A stretch of 7,118 nucleotides of DNA from an uncultured Rhodospirillales bacterium (GCA_903844785.1 CAIMVB010000364.1:1-7118); one strand, 5' to 3'. Numbered from the stretch's first letter, positions 1 through 6,601 are shown. The notes: a model not told the origin generated them from the sequence alone. Numbers and translations are program-made.

Positions 1-680
1 ATGGGATGCGCGTTGGATTTTGGCGCTTTCTGGAATTGTTCCAGCGCCACGCCATTCGCCCGACACTGTCTATCAATGGCAGCGTGATTGGTGCTTATCC
101 ACGCGTGGCGGCGGCGGCGCGCGATGCGGGTTGGGAATTCATGGGCCATGGTTGGGTGCAGGTGCCAACCCATAAAATGCCTGATCAGCGTGATGCCATT
201 ACGCGCACGGTGAAAACCATCACCGATTTTACTGGCCGCGCCTGCCATGGGTGGCTTGGCCCGGGGTTGACCGAAACCCTGGAAACGCCGGATTTATTGG
301 CCGAGGCCGGCATCGAATGGCTGGGCGATTTCGTGGTGGATGATCTGCCGGCGCGCATCGCAACACGCCATGGGGAAATGCTCTCCATGCCCTATTCGGT
401 GGAACTCAATGACATCCCCGTGGTGATGATCCAGCACCATGATGAGGAAGAATTGCCCCGCCGTGCGCGCCTGCAAGCCAAGCGCCTGATCGCGGAGGCT
501 GAGGCTTCAGCGGGTGTGAAGATCATGTGCATTGCGATCCACCCCTATATCTCGGCGGTGCCGCACCGGATTGATGCGCTGGCGGCTGTATTCGCCGAAT
601 TCGCCGCTGATCCGCGCGTGGCCTTCATGCAGGGTGATGAGATTGCGGATTGGTATCGCGCGAGTGGGGATAAGGCCTGA
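1..680 (+). CDS. Polysaccharide deacetylase family protein (PuuE/cyclic-imidase-like), 5'-truncated
   Basis: This is the C-terminal 225 or so residues of a NodB-fold hydrolase. The reading frame is open to the window edge, and the codon before the first visible Met (base 6) encodes Gly, so that Met is internal and the true start lies upstream. Numbered from that Met, visible marks are GHGW at 47-50, GWLGPGLTET at 82-91, and an IAIHPYISAVPHRI stretch around 177-189. The last supplies the late conserved His of this family. The pattern resembles the allantoinase (PuuE)/cyclic imide hydrolase branch, which hydrolyses ring amides, more than cell-wall chitin deacetylases. The N-terminal metal-binding Asp motif lies in the missing part, so the catalytic set cannot be completed here. 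No signal peptide can be judged. The gene ends 14 bases from the convergent permease gene and is probably unrelated to the sox operon. The family is secure; the substrate is unknown. Confidence 0.85.
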   Translation, partial: GMRVGFWRFLELFQRHAIRPTLSINGSVIGAYPRVAAAARDAGWEFMGHGWVQVPTHKMPDQRDAITRTVKTITDFTGRACHGWLGPGLTETLETPDLLAEAGIEWLGDFVVDDLPARIATRHGEMLSMPYSVELNDIPVVMIQHHDEEELPRRARLQAKRLIAEAEASAGVKIMCIAIHPYISAVPHRIDALAAVFAEFAADPRVAFMQGDEIADWYRASGDKA

Positions 681-698
681 GGCGCTTACGTGCTTCAG
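677..698 (+). terminator. Hairpin between convergent genes, possible terminator
   Basis: CTGAGGCGC (677-685) can pair with GTGCTTCAG (690-698) around a TTAC loop. This gives a 9-bp stem with two G-U wobbles in + strand RNA. In - strand RNA the wobbles become A-C mismatches, so the structure is weaker there. The outer arms contain the TGA of the deacetylase gene (678-680) and the complement of the permease TGA (695-697). No clear T-run follows on either side, so this is not a classical intrinsic terminator. The tail-to-tail position is the main support for a transcript-ending role. Confidence 0.35.
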
Positions 699-1468
699 CC
701 CATCAGGAAACCGCGCAGCAAACCAAAAAGGCCTGTGGCAAAAAGGATTGCCAGGGCCACCCGCCGGTAGAGTTGTTCATTGCCAATCCCATGGAAGGCG
801 CGCCCGCCAACCCATGCGCCCAATACCATGACGGGCAGCAGAATGGCGGCGCGGATCAGCGCATTGATGCCAGCCACACCTGACGCCATGACTATGGCAA
901 TCAGCAGAAACTGCGTCAGGAAATAATAGGTGACGATATTGGCCCGATTGACCTGCGGCGGGTCATTGCCTGAGAGCAGATAAAGCAGCACCGGCGGCCC
1001 CCCGACACTGGTAGTTGCCATCATGGCGCCGGAGATCGCGCCAACCAGGATGGTGGCGGGCTGCGTTCTTGGCCCCTGGTAGCGCCAGCCGGTCCACATG
1101 ATCAGCACAAACAGCACAATCACGGCAGAAACGCTGGTGATGATGGCGTTCTTGTCCACGCTGGCCAGTAGCCAGACACCAAGCGGCATGGCAGCGCAGG
1201 CGGCGATACTCATGGGGGTCAGCAGTTTCCAATCCGCGTGCTGGCGCACCTGCGGGAAAAGCTGGAAGGAGACAATAAGTTCGATGGCGACGACGGTTAC
1301 GACCATATCCGCCGAGCCGAAGAGCATGGCGAAGATCGGCGCCATCAGCATCGCAGAACCGAAGCCGGCAAAGCCGCGCATCAAGCCCGCAACAAAGGTT
1401 ACGCAAAGCGCAGCCCAGATATTGATGCCGTCAAAAATCAGCACGAGCTGTGCAAGGAGGTCTGTCAT
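695..1468 (-). CDS. TauE/SafE (DUF81) family membrane permease
   Basis: A hydrophobic protein of 257 residues, the usual size for this family. It has about eight predicted membrane segments in two halves. Each half carries the glycine-rich signature of the internal duplication: GFAGFGSAML at 32-41 and SVGGPPVLLYLL around 154-165. The few charged residues sit mainly in loops, for example QVRQHADWK near 73-81. Characterised members export sulfite, sulfoacetate or related anions across the inner membrane, but many are unassigned. The start at 1468 has no recognisable ribosome binding site; an AT-rich stretch precedes it. It lies only 14 bases after the stop of the binding-protein gene, so it is probably the second gene of that operon and may depend on its translation. 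A sulfur-oxidation operon diverges from the same locus, which makes export of sulfite or a sulfonate plausible, but nothing in the sequence fixes the substrate. Confidence 0.88.
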   Translation of the reverse strand: MTDLLAQLVLIFDGINIWAALCVTFVAGLMRGFAGFGSAMLMAPIFAMLFGSADMVVTVVAIELIVSFQLFPQVRQHADWKLLTPMSIAACAAMPLGVWLLASVDKNAIITSVSAVIVLFVLIMWTGWRYQGPRTQPATILVGAISGAMMATTSVGGPPVLLYLLSGNDPPQVNRANIVTYYFLTQFLLIAIVMASGVAGINALIRAAILLPVMVLGAWVGGRAFHGIGNEQLYRRVALAILFATGLFGLLRGFLMG

Positions 1469-1482
1469 AAAAATATATCAGA

Positions 1483-2451
1483 TCACTGCGGCTGAATGCC
1501 GATGCGCTTGGCAAGGGCACCATACATTTCTCGCTCTCGGCGGACGCGCTCGGCAAAGGTGGCGCCACCTTCAAAGGCTGGCACAAGCCCAGCAGGCGCC
1601 ATGGCTTCGGCGACGGAAGGCATGGCGGCCACTTGCTGGAAGGCCTCGGTCAACCGCGCCACCGCCGCGGCGGGCATGGAAGCCGGGGCCGCCACGCCAT
1701 ACCAGGGAATGGCAAGCGCGCGTTCTAGCCCAATCTCGCCAAGCGTGGGCACATTAGGCAAAGCGGGATTTCGGTTCTCGCCAATAGTCGCAATGCCAAT
1801 CAGCTTGCCATCATTCACCGCCGGCACCGCAACAGAATCAAACAAAAGTTGCACGCGCCCAGCGAGCGCATCCGTGAGCGATGGGGCGGAACCGCGATAG
1901 GGCACATGTTCCAGCCTGATGCCGGTGACATCGCCGAAAAGCTCGCCTGTAAGCTGGGTGATTGTGCCAGGCCCGGCGGAGCCAAAGCGCAATTGCCCCG
2001 GATTGGCCCTGCCATAAGCAATCAGCCCCGCCGCATCGCGGAACGGCAATGAGGGATGGGAAGCGACAACGCTATAGCCAAGCGTGATGCGTGCGATGGG
2101 GATGAAAGCCGTTGCGGGATCATAGGGTAATTGCGCCATCACATGGGGGCTGATGGTCAGCACCGCAGTTGGGAAAATCATCACCGTATGGCCATCGCGC
2201 GATTGCGCCACCGCCTGCGCGCCAATGCTTCCCCCAGCGCCGGCACGGTTTTCGATCACTACGGGCTGGCCCAAAATACGAGAGAGCGGTTCCACCATCG
2301 GCCGGACAGAAACATCCGAAGGCCCGCCCGGCGGGTAGGGCACCAGTAAGGTCAAGGGCCGCGTTGGCCAATCAGCTGCCCGCGCCAGATAAGGCAGGCT
2401 AAGCCCGGATGCGACCATGGCGCCCAAGCCGCGCCGTGAGAGTTTGCCCAT
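1483..2451 (-). CDS. Bug-family (TctC-like) tripartite tricarboxylate transporter substrate-binding protein
   Basis: A 322-residue periplasmic receptor, typical for Bug/TctC proteins. The chosen ATG at 2451 starts MGKLSRRGLGAM, a twin-arginine-like leader with a hydrophobic stretch and a likely cleavage after LARA (about residue 25). A GGGGAG ribosome binding site lies about 9 bases upstream. A longer frame open to 2568 would hide this leader and was not used. Family marks include RPLTLLVPYPPGGPSD (31-46), forming the first ligand loop, and GQPVVIENRAGAGGSIG (61-77), followed by the DG of the second loop. Such proteins bind small carboxylates or amides with high affinity. The membrane partners TctA and TctB are not adjacent; the next gene is instead a TauE/SafE permease. 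It is therefore an orphan receptor, as is common in Acetobacteraceae and Burkholderiales. The family is certain and the ligand unknown. Confidence 0.92.
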   Translation of the reverse strand: MGKLSRRGLGAMVASGLSLPYLARAADWPTRPLTLLVPYPPGGPSDVSVRPMVEPLSRILGQPVVIENRAGAGGSIGAQAVAQSRDGHTVMIFPTAVLTISPHVMAQLPYDPATAFIPIARITLGYSVVASHPSLPFRDAAGLIAYGRANPGQLRFGSAGPGTITQLTGELFGDVTGIRLEHVPYRGSAPSLTDALAGRVQLLFDSVAVPAVNDGKLIGIATIGENRNPALPNVPTLGEIGLERALAIPWYGVAAPASMPAAAVARLTEAFQQVAAMPSVAEAMAPAGLVPAFEGGATFAERVRREREMYGALAKRIGIQPQ

Positions 2452-2543
2452 GTGAAAACGCTCCCCGCCCAGTTTTTTGTTGATAGCGATGGGAAGCTTA
2501 GCCGAAGTGCGGGAAAACCCAAGTGGTTTGAAAGGCTCGGCTG

Positions 2544-2585
2544 AAGGTGATCCTGGCAGGGGCAGCACCCCAGCGGTTTCACCTT
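2544..2585 (+). other. Nested inverted repeat in the leader, candidate attenuator or protein-binding site
   Basis: AAGGTGA (2544-2550) is the exact reverse complement of TCACCTT (2579-2585). Inside it, GGGG (2559-2562) pairs with CCCC (2568-2571) around a CAGCA loop, extended past an A-A mismatch by GC/GC. Two further T residues follow the outer stem, giving a CCTTTT end. TTGAAAGG at 2528-2535 could alternatively pair with CCTTTTCAA (2582-2590) with one bulged base, which would exclude the outer stem. It lies about 140 bases upstream of the iron-sulfur gene start. The pairing is seen directly; a regulatory role is inferred. Confidence 0.35.
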
Positions 2586-2712
2586 TTCAACTTTGTACGG
2601 TTCGGGTTAGCCTTGCCGTAATGGGCCTTGAAGCCCCTTTGGCCGGGTGGGTTAGGGCAAGCACGCGCCCTCGGCTGACGGATTCAAGCGCTTTTCGGGC
2701 GAAACAAGAACC

Positions 2713-2717
2713 GGAGG
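2713..2717 (+). promoter_or_regulatory. Ribosome binding site deciding the GTG start of the [2Fe-2S] subunit
   Basis: GGAGG lies 5 bases before the GTG at 2723. It settles the start despite the open frame extending about 82 codons further upstream, because translation from here gives exactly the usual N-terminus of the family (a short strand leading into NGR, then the [10 protein letters not shown] segment). Confidence 0.75.
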
Positions 2718-2722
2718 CAAAA

Positions 2723-3184
2723 GTGGCAAAACTCAATGTGAATGGTCGGGTGGTGGAAATCCAAGTTGAGGATGATACGCCGCTACTATGGGTATTACGC
2801 GAACAGCTTGGGCTGACGGGCACCAAATACGGTTGCGGGGTCGCACAATGCGGCGCCTGCACTGTGCATGTGGATGGTGCGGCGGTCCGCGCCTGCGCCA
2901 TGCCGGTTTCCGCCTTCACGGAAGGCCAGAAAATCACCACCATCGAAGGGCTTTCACCCGATAGCAGCCACCCCATTCAGCAGGCTTGGCTTGCTTTGGA
3001 TGTGCCGCAATGTGGCTTTTGCCAGCCCGGTATGATCATGGCAGCCAGCGCCTTGCTCGCGGCGCATCCGAAACCCACTGAAGCGCAAATCCGCGAGGAA
3101 ATGACCAATATTTGCCGCTGCGGGACTTATAATCGCGTCATTGCCGGCATCCAGCGCGCTGCTGGCATCAGCACAAGCGGTTGA
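2723..3184 (+). CDS. (2Fe-2S)-binding subunit of an isoquinoline 1-oxidoreductase-like molybdenum hydroxylase
   Basis: A 153-residue electron-transfer subunit of the IorA/CoxS type. The N-terminal plant-ferredoxin-like domain binds one [2Fe-2S] cluster through Cys38, Cys43, Cys46 and Cys58 ([11 protein letters not shown]...C). The C-terminal four-helix domain binds the second through Cys97, Cys100, Cys131 and Cys133 (QCGFCQPGM and [11 protein letters not shown]), and Gln96 sits where the family contacts the molybdopterin cofactor. All eight cysteines are present, so it looks functional. There is no signal peptide, as is normal: the subunit is expected to fold in the cytoplasm and travel out bound to the Tat-exported large subunit. 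Start GTG is set by a GGAGG site. It is the first gene of the operon, 14 bases before the molybdopterin subunit. No FAD-subunit gene is present, as in the Ior and membrane aldehyde dehydrogenase types, which pass electrons to a cytochrome rather than to NAD. Confidence 0.93.
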   Translation: MAKLNVNGRVVEIQVEDDTPLLWVLREQLGLTGTKYGCGVAQCGACTVHVDGAAVRACAMPVSAFTEGQKITTIEGLSPDSSHPIQQAWLALDVPQCGFCQPGMIMAASALLAAHPKPTEAQIREEMTNICRCGTYNRVIAGIQRAAGISTSG

Positions 3185-3198
3185 AGGAGAACAGCATC

Positions 3199-5394
3199 AT
3201 GAATGCCATCACTCATCCTTCCCGTCGTGGGCTGCTCGCGACGGTATCCTCAGCCCTTGGCGCCTTCACCTTCGGCTTTCATGCGCCTTTGGTGAAATCT
3301 GCCGCCGCGCAAAGCGGCAATGCCGTGCCGGAGATCAATGTCTGGGTCGTGATCCGGCCCGATGAGACGGTTGTGATCCGTATTGCGCGTTCAGAAATGG
3401 GGCAAGGCACTCTGACAGGCCTCGCGCAATTGGTTGCCGAGGAATTGGAATGCGATTGGTCCAAGGTAACCACAGAATATCCAACGCCTGGGCAGAATCT
3501 GGCGCGCAATCGCGCTTGGGGGAATATGTCCACCGGCGGTAGTCGCGGCATTCGCGATAGCCATGATTATGTCCGCAAGGGCGGTGCGGCAGCGCGCATG
3601 ATGCTGGTGCAGGCAGCCGCCAATGCTTGGGGCGTGCCGGCGGCGGAATGCAGCGCGGCCAATAGTATCATCACCCATGGCCCAAGCGGGCGCAGCACCA
3701 GCTTTGGCAAGGTTGCGGAAGCGGCGGCGCGGCTTTCGCCGCCGACTGATATTCCGCTGAAGGACCCTAAGAATTGGAAGATTGCCGGTAAATCCGTCGC
3801 GCGGCTGGATACGGCGGATAAGCTGAATGGCAGCCAGATTTACGGCATGGATTTGCGCCTGCCCGGCATGCTGAATGCGGCGATCCGCGCCTGCCCAGTA
3901 TTCGGCGGCAAGATCGGTGCGGTGGACAGCAAAGCCGCTGAAGCCATGCCTGGCGTGAAGCATGTGCTGCGCGTGGGTGATAATGCCGTGGTGGTGGTGG
4001 CCGATACCTGGTGGCGTGCGAAGACCGCGCTGGATGCGGTGAACATCACCTGGGATGAGGGTGCCAATGCCAACGCATCTTCGGCTTCCTTTGCCGAGGT
4101 GATGAAGGCCGGGCTGGATGCGCCGGAAGCCGCAATTGGCAATCGTAATGGCGATGCGCGCGCGGCCTTGGCCGGCGCGGCAAAACGCGTTGAAGCGGTT
4201 TATGGCTATCCGCATCAGAACCATGCCTGCATGGAAGTGATGAACGCGACCGCGCTTTGGACGCCAGAGCGCTGCGAAGTCTGGACCCCAACCCAGAATG
4301 GCGAAGCGGCTTTGGCGGCAACTGCCGAAGCGTCAGGCTTGCCGCCAGCGCGGTGTGAAGTGCACAAAATCCATCTAGGCGGCGGCTTCGGCCGCCGTGG
4401 CGCGGTGCATGATTGGGTGCGTCAGGCCGTTGCCATCGCCAAGCAAATCCCAGGCACGCCGATCAAGCTGATCTGGTCGCGTGAGGAGGATATGCTGCAT
4501 GGCCGCTTCCACCCCGTGACCATGTGCAAACTGCAAGGCGGCCTGGATGCACAAGGCAATCTGGTTGGGCTGCATATGCGTATTTCCGGCCAATCCATCG
4601 TGGCTGGCATTTTCCCGCAGAATATCCGCGATGGCCGCGACCCAGTGGCCTTCCAAGGGCTGAATGCCAGCGGAGGGGAAGCGGATATCGGCTATACCAT
4701 TCCCAACCTGCTGATTGACCACGCCATGCGTAACCCGCATGTGCCGCCGGGCTTCTGGCGCGGAGTGAACCTCAATCAGAATGCCATTTATCTTGAATGC
4801 TTCATGGATGAATTGGCCCATGCGGCGGGCAAGGATCCCTTGGCCTTCCGCCAGGCGCTCATGGGCAATCATCCGCGCCATCTGGGCGTGCTGAATGCGG
4901 TTGCGGAACGCGTGGGCTGGGGAAGGCCTGCCGCGCCAGTGAATGGCCAGGCAGTGTTTCGTGGCCTTGCGCATACTCATGGCTTTGGCAGCTATGTCGC
5001 GGCCTGCGCGGAAGTATCTGTCAGCGACAAGGGCGAGCTTAAAATCCATCGTATTGTTGCCGCGACGGATTGCGGCCATGCGGTCAATCCACAGCAGATT
5101 GAAATGCAGGTGGAAGGGTCCTTCGTCTACGGGCTATCGGCGGCGCTGCATAGCGAATGCACGGTCAAGAATGGCAGGATCGAACAGGAGAATTTCGATA
5201 CCTACCAGGTGCTTCGCATGGATGAGATGCCAAAGGTGGAGACCATCATCCTGCAATCTGGCGGCTTCTGGGGCGGTGTGGGCGAACCCACCATCGCGGT
5301 TGCCGCGCCGGCCGTGCTGAATGCGATTTTTGCCGCAACGGGCAAGCGCGTGCGGCACCTACCGCTGAAGCATGCTGACCTCCGGCGGGCGTGA
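3199..5394 (+). CDS. Molybdopterin-binding subunit, xanthine dehydrogenase family (IorB-like), Tat-exported
   Basis: A 731-residue catalytic subunit of full family length. ATG at 3199 is preceded at 9 bases by AAGGAG; an in-frame TTG at 3181 would precede this site and is rejected. The N-terminus has a twin-arginine leader (PSRRGLLAT, then a hydrophobic segment, probable cleavage after SAAA near residue 37), placing the enzyme in the periplasm. Cofactor and active-site marks are MGQG at 67-70, GGGFGRR at 394-400, PPGFWRGVNLNQN at 516-528, and GVGEPT with the expected catalytic Glu at 696. These predict hydroxylation or oxidation of a substrate with water as oxygen donor. Relatives act on N-heterocycles or aldehydes. 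The stop overlaps the soxX start by 4 bases, so it is co-translated with sulfur-oxidation genes. This is an unusual context, since the known Sox molybdenum enzyme SoxC belongs to the sulfite oxidase family. The substrate is unknown. Confidence 0.92.
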   Translation: MNAITHPSRRGLLATVSSALGAFTFGFHAPLVKSAAAQSGNAVPEINVWVVIRPDETVVIRIARSEMGQGTLTGLAQLVAEELECDWSKVTTEYPTPGQNLARNRAWGNMSTGGSRGIRDSHDYVRKGGAAARMMLVQAAANAWGVPAAECSAANSIITHGPSGRSTSFGKVAEAAARLSPPTDIPLKDPKNWKIAGKSVARLDTADKLNGSQIYGMDLRLPGMLNAAIRACPVFGGKIGAVDSKAAEAMPGVKHVLRVGDNAVVVVADTWWRAKTALDAVNITWDEGANANASSASFAEVMKAGLDAPEAAIGNRNGDARAALAGAAKRVEAVYGYPHQNHACMEVMNATALWTPERCEVWTPTQNGEAALAATAEASGLPPARCEVHKIHLGGGFGRRGAVHDWVRQAVAIAKQIPGTPIKLIWSREEDMLHGRFHPVTMCKLQGGLDAQGNLVGLHMRISGQSIVAGIFPQNIRDGRDPVAFQGLNASGGEADIGYTIPNLLIDHAMRNPHVPPGFWRGVNLNQNAIYLECFMDELAHAAGKDPLAFRQALMGNHPRHLGVLNAVAERVGWGRPAAPVNGQAVFRGLAHTHGFGSYVAACAEVSVSDKGELKIHRIVAATDCGHAVNPQQIEMQVEGSFVYGLSAALHSECTVKNGRIEQENFDTYQVLRMDEMPKVETIILQSGGFWGGVGEPTIAVAAPAVLNAIFAATGKRVRHLPLKHADLRRA

Positions 5395-5843
5395 GGGCAG
5401 CGCGGTTTCTGGTAAGCCTGTTGCTGGCCATGGCTATTCCGGCCATGGCCATGGCGCAGGCAGTGGTGGTGACAGGTGATGCTGTGGCGCAATCACTCAC
5501 GGGCATCCCAGGTGATGCAGCGCGTGGACGCGCCATCATCACTGATCGGCAAAGGGGTCTATGCTTGCTTTGCCATAGCGGGCCGTTCAGCGAAGAACCC
5601 TTGCAAGGCAATCTGGCGCCAAGCCTGGCTGGCGCCGGAAGCCGTTGGAATGAGGGCCAGTTACGCCTGCGCCTGATGGACAATAAGCGCGTGAATCCGG
5701 AGAGCATTATGCCCGCCTATCATCGCCTTGAAGGCTTGAACCGTGTGGGGCCCGCCTGGCGCGACAAGCCAATATTGAGCGCGGCGGAAATTGAGGATGT
5801 GCTGGCTTTTCTGATGGGGCTGACGGCGGAGCAAGCGCCATGA
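5391..5843 (+). CDS. soxX: SoxX, c-type cytochrome subunit of the SoxAX complex
   Basis: A 150-residue periplasmic monohaem cytochrome. It has a Sec leader (RFLVSLLLAMAIPAMAMA, cleavage after residue 22) and a CLLCH haem site at 58-62. The SoxX-specific tail follows: LAPSLAGAG, VNPESIMPAYHR with Met107 as likely distal haem ligand, GLNRV, then KPILSAAEIEDVLAFLMGL. SoxX pairs with SoxA to join thiosulfate oxidatively to the SoxY cysteine, the first step of the Sox pathway, and accepts electrons from it. The start is a GTG whose bases overlap the TGA of the molybdopterin subunit (GTGA). No good ribosome binding site is seen, so translational coupling is likely. Later ATG codons near 5430 would destroy the leader. 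A general class I cytochrome serving the molybdenum enzyme is the alternative, but the SoxX motifs and the soxYZA neighbours make SoxX much more likely. Confidence 0.93.
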   Translation: MRAARFLVSLLLAMAIPAMAMAQAVVVTGDAVAQSLTGIPGDAARGRAIITDRQRGLCLLCHSGPFSEEPLQGNLAPSLAGAGSRWNEGQLRLRLMDNKRVNPESIMPAYHRLEGLNRVGPAWRDKPILSAAEIEDVLAFLMGLTAEQAP

Positions 5844-6277
5844 ATTTGACGCGCCGCGTATTGTTGTCCGCACCGGCGGCCTTACTGCTGCCCACACCAA
5901 CGCGCGCGGATCAACAGCGCCTTGCCGCAGCCTTGCAGGAGTTTACGGGCGGTGCGGCCCTGCGGGAAGGGCGCGTGCGTATTGAAATCTCGCCCTTGGT
6001 TGAAAATGGTAATGCGGTGCCGATCTCGGTTTCGGTTGAAGCACCCATGACAGCGGCAGATCATGTGCGCCGCATTGGCGTTTTCAATGAACGCAACCCG
6101 CAGCCCCATGTGATTACCGCGCAATTCAGCCCAAGATCAGGGCGCGCTTATGTGGCAACCCATATCCGGCTTGCGACATCTCAGGCCTTGGTGGCGGTGG
6201 CGGAAATGAGTGATGGCAGTTTCTGGTCGCAACGTGTTGAGGTGGTTGTCACCTTGGCCGCCTGTATTGAGGGTTGA
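5840..6277 (+). CDS. soxY: SoxY, sulfur-carrier subunit of SoxYZ, with atypical C-terminal arm
   Basis: A 145-residue periplasmic protein that should carry sulfur intermediates on a cysteine at the end of a flexible arm. The leader MNLTRRVLLSAPAALLLP has paired arginines at 5-6, fitting the Tat export known for SoxY, with probable cleavage near TRA-DQ. The middle follows the family: ISPLVENGNAVPISVSVEAPM, then HVRRIGVFNERNPQP, then AYVATHIRLATSQALVAVAEM. The C-terminus reads VTLAACIEG, so the single carrier Cys142 is kept but the flanking residues differ from the usual GGCGG, and three residues follow the Cys rather than two. Whether this still swings freely into the SoxAX and SoxB active sites is unclear. 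The ATG overlaps the soxX stop (ATGA) and has GGAG 8 bases upstream. SoxZ follows after 3 bases. Confidence 0.9.
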   Translation: MNLTRRVLLSAPAALLLPTPTRADQQRLAAALQEFTGGAALREGRVRIEISPLVENGNAVPISVSVEAPMTAADHVRRIGVFNERNPQPHVITAQFSPRSGRAYVATHIRLATSQALVAVAEMSDGSFWSQRVEVVVTLAACIEG

Positions 6278-6280
6278 GCC

Positions 6281-6601
6281 ATGGCGCGTGTGCTATTGCG
6301 CGTACCGACCACGGCGGAAAAGGGCTCCGTGATCGAAATACGCGCCCTGATCCAGCATGTGATGGAAACCGGCTATCGCCCAAATGCCCAAGGCGTTGTG
6401 CAGGCGCGTGACATCATCTGGCATTTCACCTGTCGTTATGATGGAGAAGTTGTTTTCAGCGCGGCCCTTTCCCCCGCTATTGCAGCCAATCCCTTCATCG
6501 CCTTCACCACCATCGCCACAGAATCAGGCCCGATCAGCTTCACCTGGGAAGGCGATAATGGCTTCGCGCAGACTGAGACGCGCCATATCACCGTGACATG
6601 A
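6281..6601 (+). CDS. soxZ: SoxZ, structural partner of SoxY
   Basis: A 106-residue immunoglobulin-like protein, normal in length, that forms the SoxYZ heterodimer. Conserved family stretches are ARVLLRVPTTAEKGSVIEIRA near the start, HVMETGYRPNAQG (about 26-38), IIWHFTCRYDGEVVFSAAL, NPFIAFTTIATESGPISFTW, and the closing ETRHITVT. It has no signal peptide, as expected, because it is exported in complex with SoxY through the SoxY Tat leader. A GAGGG site at 6269-6273, inside the end of soxY, lies 7 bases before the ATG. The stop overlaps the start of soxA by 4 bases. Nothing in the sequence suggests degeneration. Confidence 0.94.
   Translation: MARVLLRVPTTAEKGSVIEIRALIQHVMETGYRPNAQGVVQARDIIWHFTCRYDGEVVFSAALSPAIAANPFIAFTTIATESGPISFTWEGDNGFAQTETRHITVT

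Larger units (their letters stand above)
2452..2722. promoter_or_regulatory. Divergent intergenic region carrying promoters of two operons
   Basis: These 271 bases separate the start codons of the divergent binding-protein and iron-sulfur-subunit genes, so both promoters should lie here. I could not find a convincing -35/-10 pair on either strand. The frame of the iron-sulfur gene is open back to 2477, but the upstream codons do not look like protein and lie before a strong ribosome binding site. Visible structure includes a 5-bp hairpin at 2515-2529 (AAACC/GGTTT), a larger nested structure at 2544-2585, GGGC/GCCC around 2623-2636, AGGGC/GCCCT around 2654-2671, and TTTC/GAAA flanking GGGC near 2693-2704. 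I recognise no known riboswitch class. Confidence 0.5.

Noticed and set aside
6..8. ATG at base 6 as the real start of the deacetylase
   Set aside because: The frame is open to the window edge and the N-terminal metal-binding part of the family is missing, so this Met is internal.
963..1406. Long alternative frame inside the permease gene, and other long frames opposite the Mo subunit (for example 3391-4224 and 4375-5079, - strand)
   Set aside because: They lie within clear family genes, lack ribosome binding sites and recognisable motifs, and are the usual shadow frames of high-G+C coding DNA.
2452..2568. Longer N-terminus for the Bug receptor beginning at 2568 on the - strand
   Set aside because: It would put 39 extra residues before a well-formed Tat-type leader that has its own ribosome binding site.
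2554..2568. Sigma-54 promoter suggested by TGGCAGG
   Set aside because: The TTGC element at the required spacing is missing (GGCAGCA is found).
2530..2640. Thiamine (TPP) or cobalamin riboswitch on either strand, prompted by TGGGGTGCTGCC and GGTGAAACC on the - strand
   Set aside because: The other obligatory core elements, such as CTGAGA and ACCTGATC for TPP or the complete B12 box, are not present.
2477..2722. Open frame upstream of the GTG of the iron-sulfur subunit, as an 82-residue N-terminal extension
   Set aside because: The family begins at the chosen GTG, a GGAGG site sits 5 bases before it, and the upstream translation has no domain, signal-peptide or family character.
3181..3198. 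TTG start for the molybdopterin subunit
   Set aside because: It lies before the AAGGAG site at 3184-3189. The ATG at 3199 has proper spacing and gives a clean twin-arginine leader.
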